In this document: piece by piece, positions 63,233 to 64,000 of the stretch | Layout: the number at the start of each line of letters is the position of its first letter | Numbering within the stretch: position 1 is the first letter of the stretch | From: Phytobacter massiliensis JC163 | Lineage (GTDB): Bacteria > Pseudomonadota > Gammaproteobacteria > Enterobacterales > Enterobacteriaceae | DNA length: 64,000 nt | Direction: 5' to 3' | Assembly: GCF_000321045.1 (NCBI RefSeq) | Contig: NZ_HE578946.1 | Coordinates: 28,945-92,944 of the forward strand | Translations under genes and position numbers: made by a program | Notes under the pieces: generated by a model | Told to the model about the DNA's origin: nothing | Databases searched by the model: none | The model's input: only the letters and a program-made list of their open reading frames with translations

Positions 63233-63849
63233 TGACTAAAAAAATCCTGACTACGCCAATTAAAGATGAAGACTTAGCCGATATTAAAGCGGGCGATATT
63301 ATTTATCTTAATGGCCATATTGTTACCTGCCGTGATGTGGCGCACCGCCGCTTAATCGAAGGCGGTCGTGAGCTGCCGGTAAATATCGAAGGCGGGGCGA
63401 TTCTGCATGCAGGCCCGATTGTTCGCCCGATCCCGGGTAGCGACGATAAATTCGAAATGGTCTCCGTTGGGCCGACCACTAGCATGCGCATGGAAAAATT
63501 CGAAAAAGAATTTATTGCTAAAACCGGCGTGAAGTTAATCGTGGGTAAAGGCGGCATGGGCAAAGGCACCGAAGAGGGCTGTGCGGAGCATAAGGCGCTG
63601 CACTGTGTCTTCCCGGCAGGCTGCGCGGTTGTTGCTGCGGTCTGTGTCGAAGAGATTGAAGATGCCCAGTGGCGCGACCTGGGAATGCCGGAAACGTTAT
63701 GGGTGTGCCGGGTGAAAGAATTTGGTCCGTTGATTGTCTCAATTGATACACACGGCAATAACCTGTTTGAGCAAAATAAGGTTATATTCAACCAGCGTAA
63801 AGAGATCGTCGCTGACGAAATATGTAAGCACGTAAGCTTTATTAAATAA
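63232..63849 (+). CDS. L(+)-tartrate dehydratase-like, beta subunit
   Basis: 205 residues (E. coli TtdB 201), the swivelling domain of class I hydro-lyases. Conserved blocks include [43 protein letters not shown] and [12 protein letters not shown]. Forms a heterotetramer with the alpha subunit. A 136-nt gap, AT-rich, follows before the next gene. Confidence 0.88.
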   Translation: MTKKILTTPIKDEDLADIKAGDIIYLNGHIVTCRDVAHRRLIEGGRELPVNIEGGAILHAGPIVRPIPGSDDKFEMVSVGPTTSMRMEKFEKEFIAKTGVKLIVGKGGMGKGTEEGCAEHKALHCVFPAGCAVVAAVCVEEIEDAQWRDLGMPETLWVCRVKEFGPLIVSIDTHGNNLFEQNKVIFNQRKEIVADEICKHVSFIK

Positions 63850-63985
63850 TCATTGATTTAATGAATCGCACGGTAATATTGATTTGTTGAGTGAATAAAT
63901 AAGGGAATTGTCCTGACTGGATGGGATAAATTCCTGGTTTCATGCAACAGGTCTATTATCGTGCCTCCTTTCTGAAGGCCATTTT

Positions 63986-64000
63986 ATGAATGAAGCAGTG
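63986..64000 (+). CDS. oadG: Probable start of oxaloacetate decarboxylase gamma subunit
   Basis: Only five codons, MNEAV, fit before the window ends, with AAGG 7 nt upstream. Enterobacterial OadG proteins begin with very similar residues (M-N/T-x-A-x), and oad genes follow tartrate dehydratase genes in Salmonella. So the next genes are probably oadGAB, the sodium pump turning oxaloacetate into pyruvate and carbon dioxide. Mostly inferred from context. Confidence 0.55.

Overview
This window is chromosomal DNA from a member of the Enterobacteriaceae. Most genes match Escherichia coli K-12 proteins nearly residue for residue (MreB, RplM, RpsI, GltB, Mdh, ArcB), and gene order follows the E. coli accB-mre-argR-mdh-deg-rplM-ssp-glt-arcB-mtgA region, read here in the opposite direction. 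GC-rich coding, REP-type repeats, AaeXAB, MsrPQ, a tartrate/oxaloacetate cluster and a locus-specific fimbria point to the Enterobacter/Klebsiella/Kosakonia/Salmonella side of the family. The sequence alone does not fix the genus. I saw no tRNA, rRNA, CRISPR array, insertion sequence or prophage.

Layout. 1-2732: start of accC, then accB, and the periplasmic methionine sulfoxide repair pair msrPQ, all on the minus strand. 3015-15292: csrD, mreBCD, yhdE, rng, yhdP and tldD, a cell-shape and RNA-turnover block, on the plus strand. 15378-21449: aaeR divergent from aaeXAB (aromatic acid efflux), a GabD-like aldehyde dehydrogenase, and yhcO. 21511-28824: two yhcN paralogues, argR (with ARG boxes), mdh, degS, degQ, zapG and zapE. 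29089-31380: rplM-rpsI and sspA-sspB.

31415-44624 is accessory DNA at a site where E. coli carries the nan genes and the yhc fimbrial genes. It holds (a) a TetR repressor gene divergent from a five-gene operon: short-chain dehydrogenase, Gfo/Idh/MocA oxidoreductase, xylose-isomerase-like TIM barrel, MFS permease, and a soluble flavoprotein related to fumarate reductase. Two matching palindromic operators lie between the TetR gene and the operon. I cannot name the substrate; this is the best candidate for an undescribed pathway. It also holds (b) a four-gene chaperone-usher fimbria with a LuxR-type regulator gene upstream.

45311-59419 returns to the conserved backbone: gltD, gltB, a probable 33-codon small gene, yhcC, arcB, the ArcZ small RNA, elbB and mtgA. 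An RspB-like dehydrogenase gene and an MFS gene broken by a one-base frameshift are inserted between yhcC and arcB. 59561-64000 is a tartrate utilisation cluster: two overlapping GntR regulators, an ion-transporter-superfamily permease, both subunits of a tartrate dehydratase, and the first five codons of what looks like oadG. The inferred route is tartrate uptake, dehydration to oxaloacetate, then decarboxylation by a sodium-pumping oxaloacetate decarboxylase encoded beyond the window.
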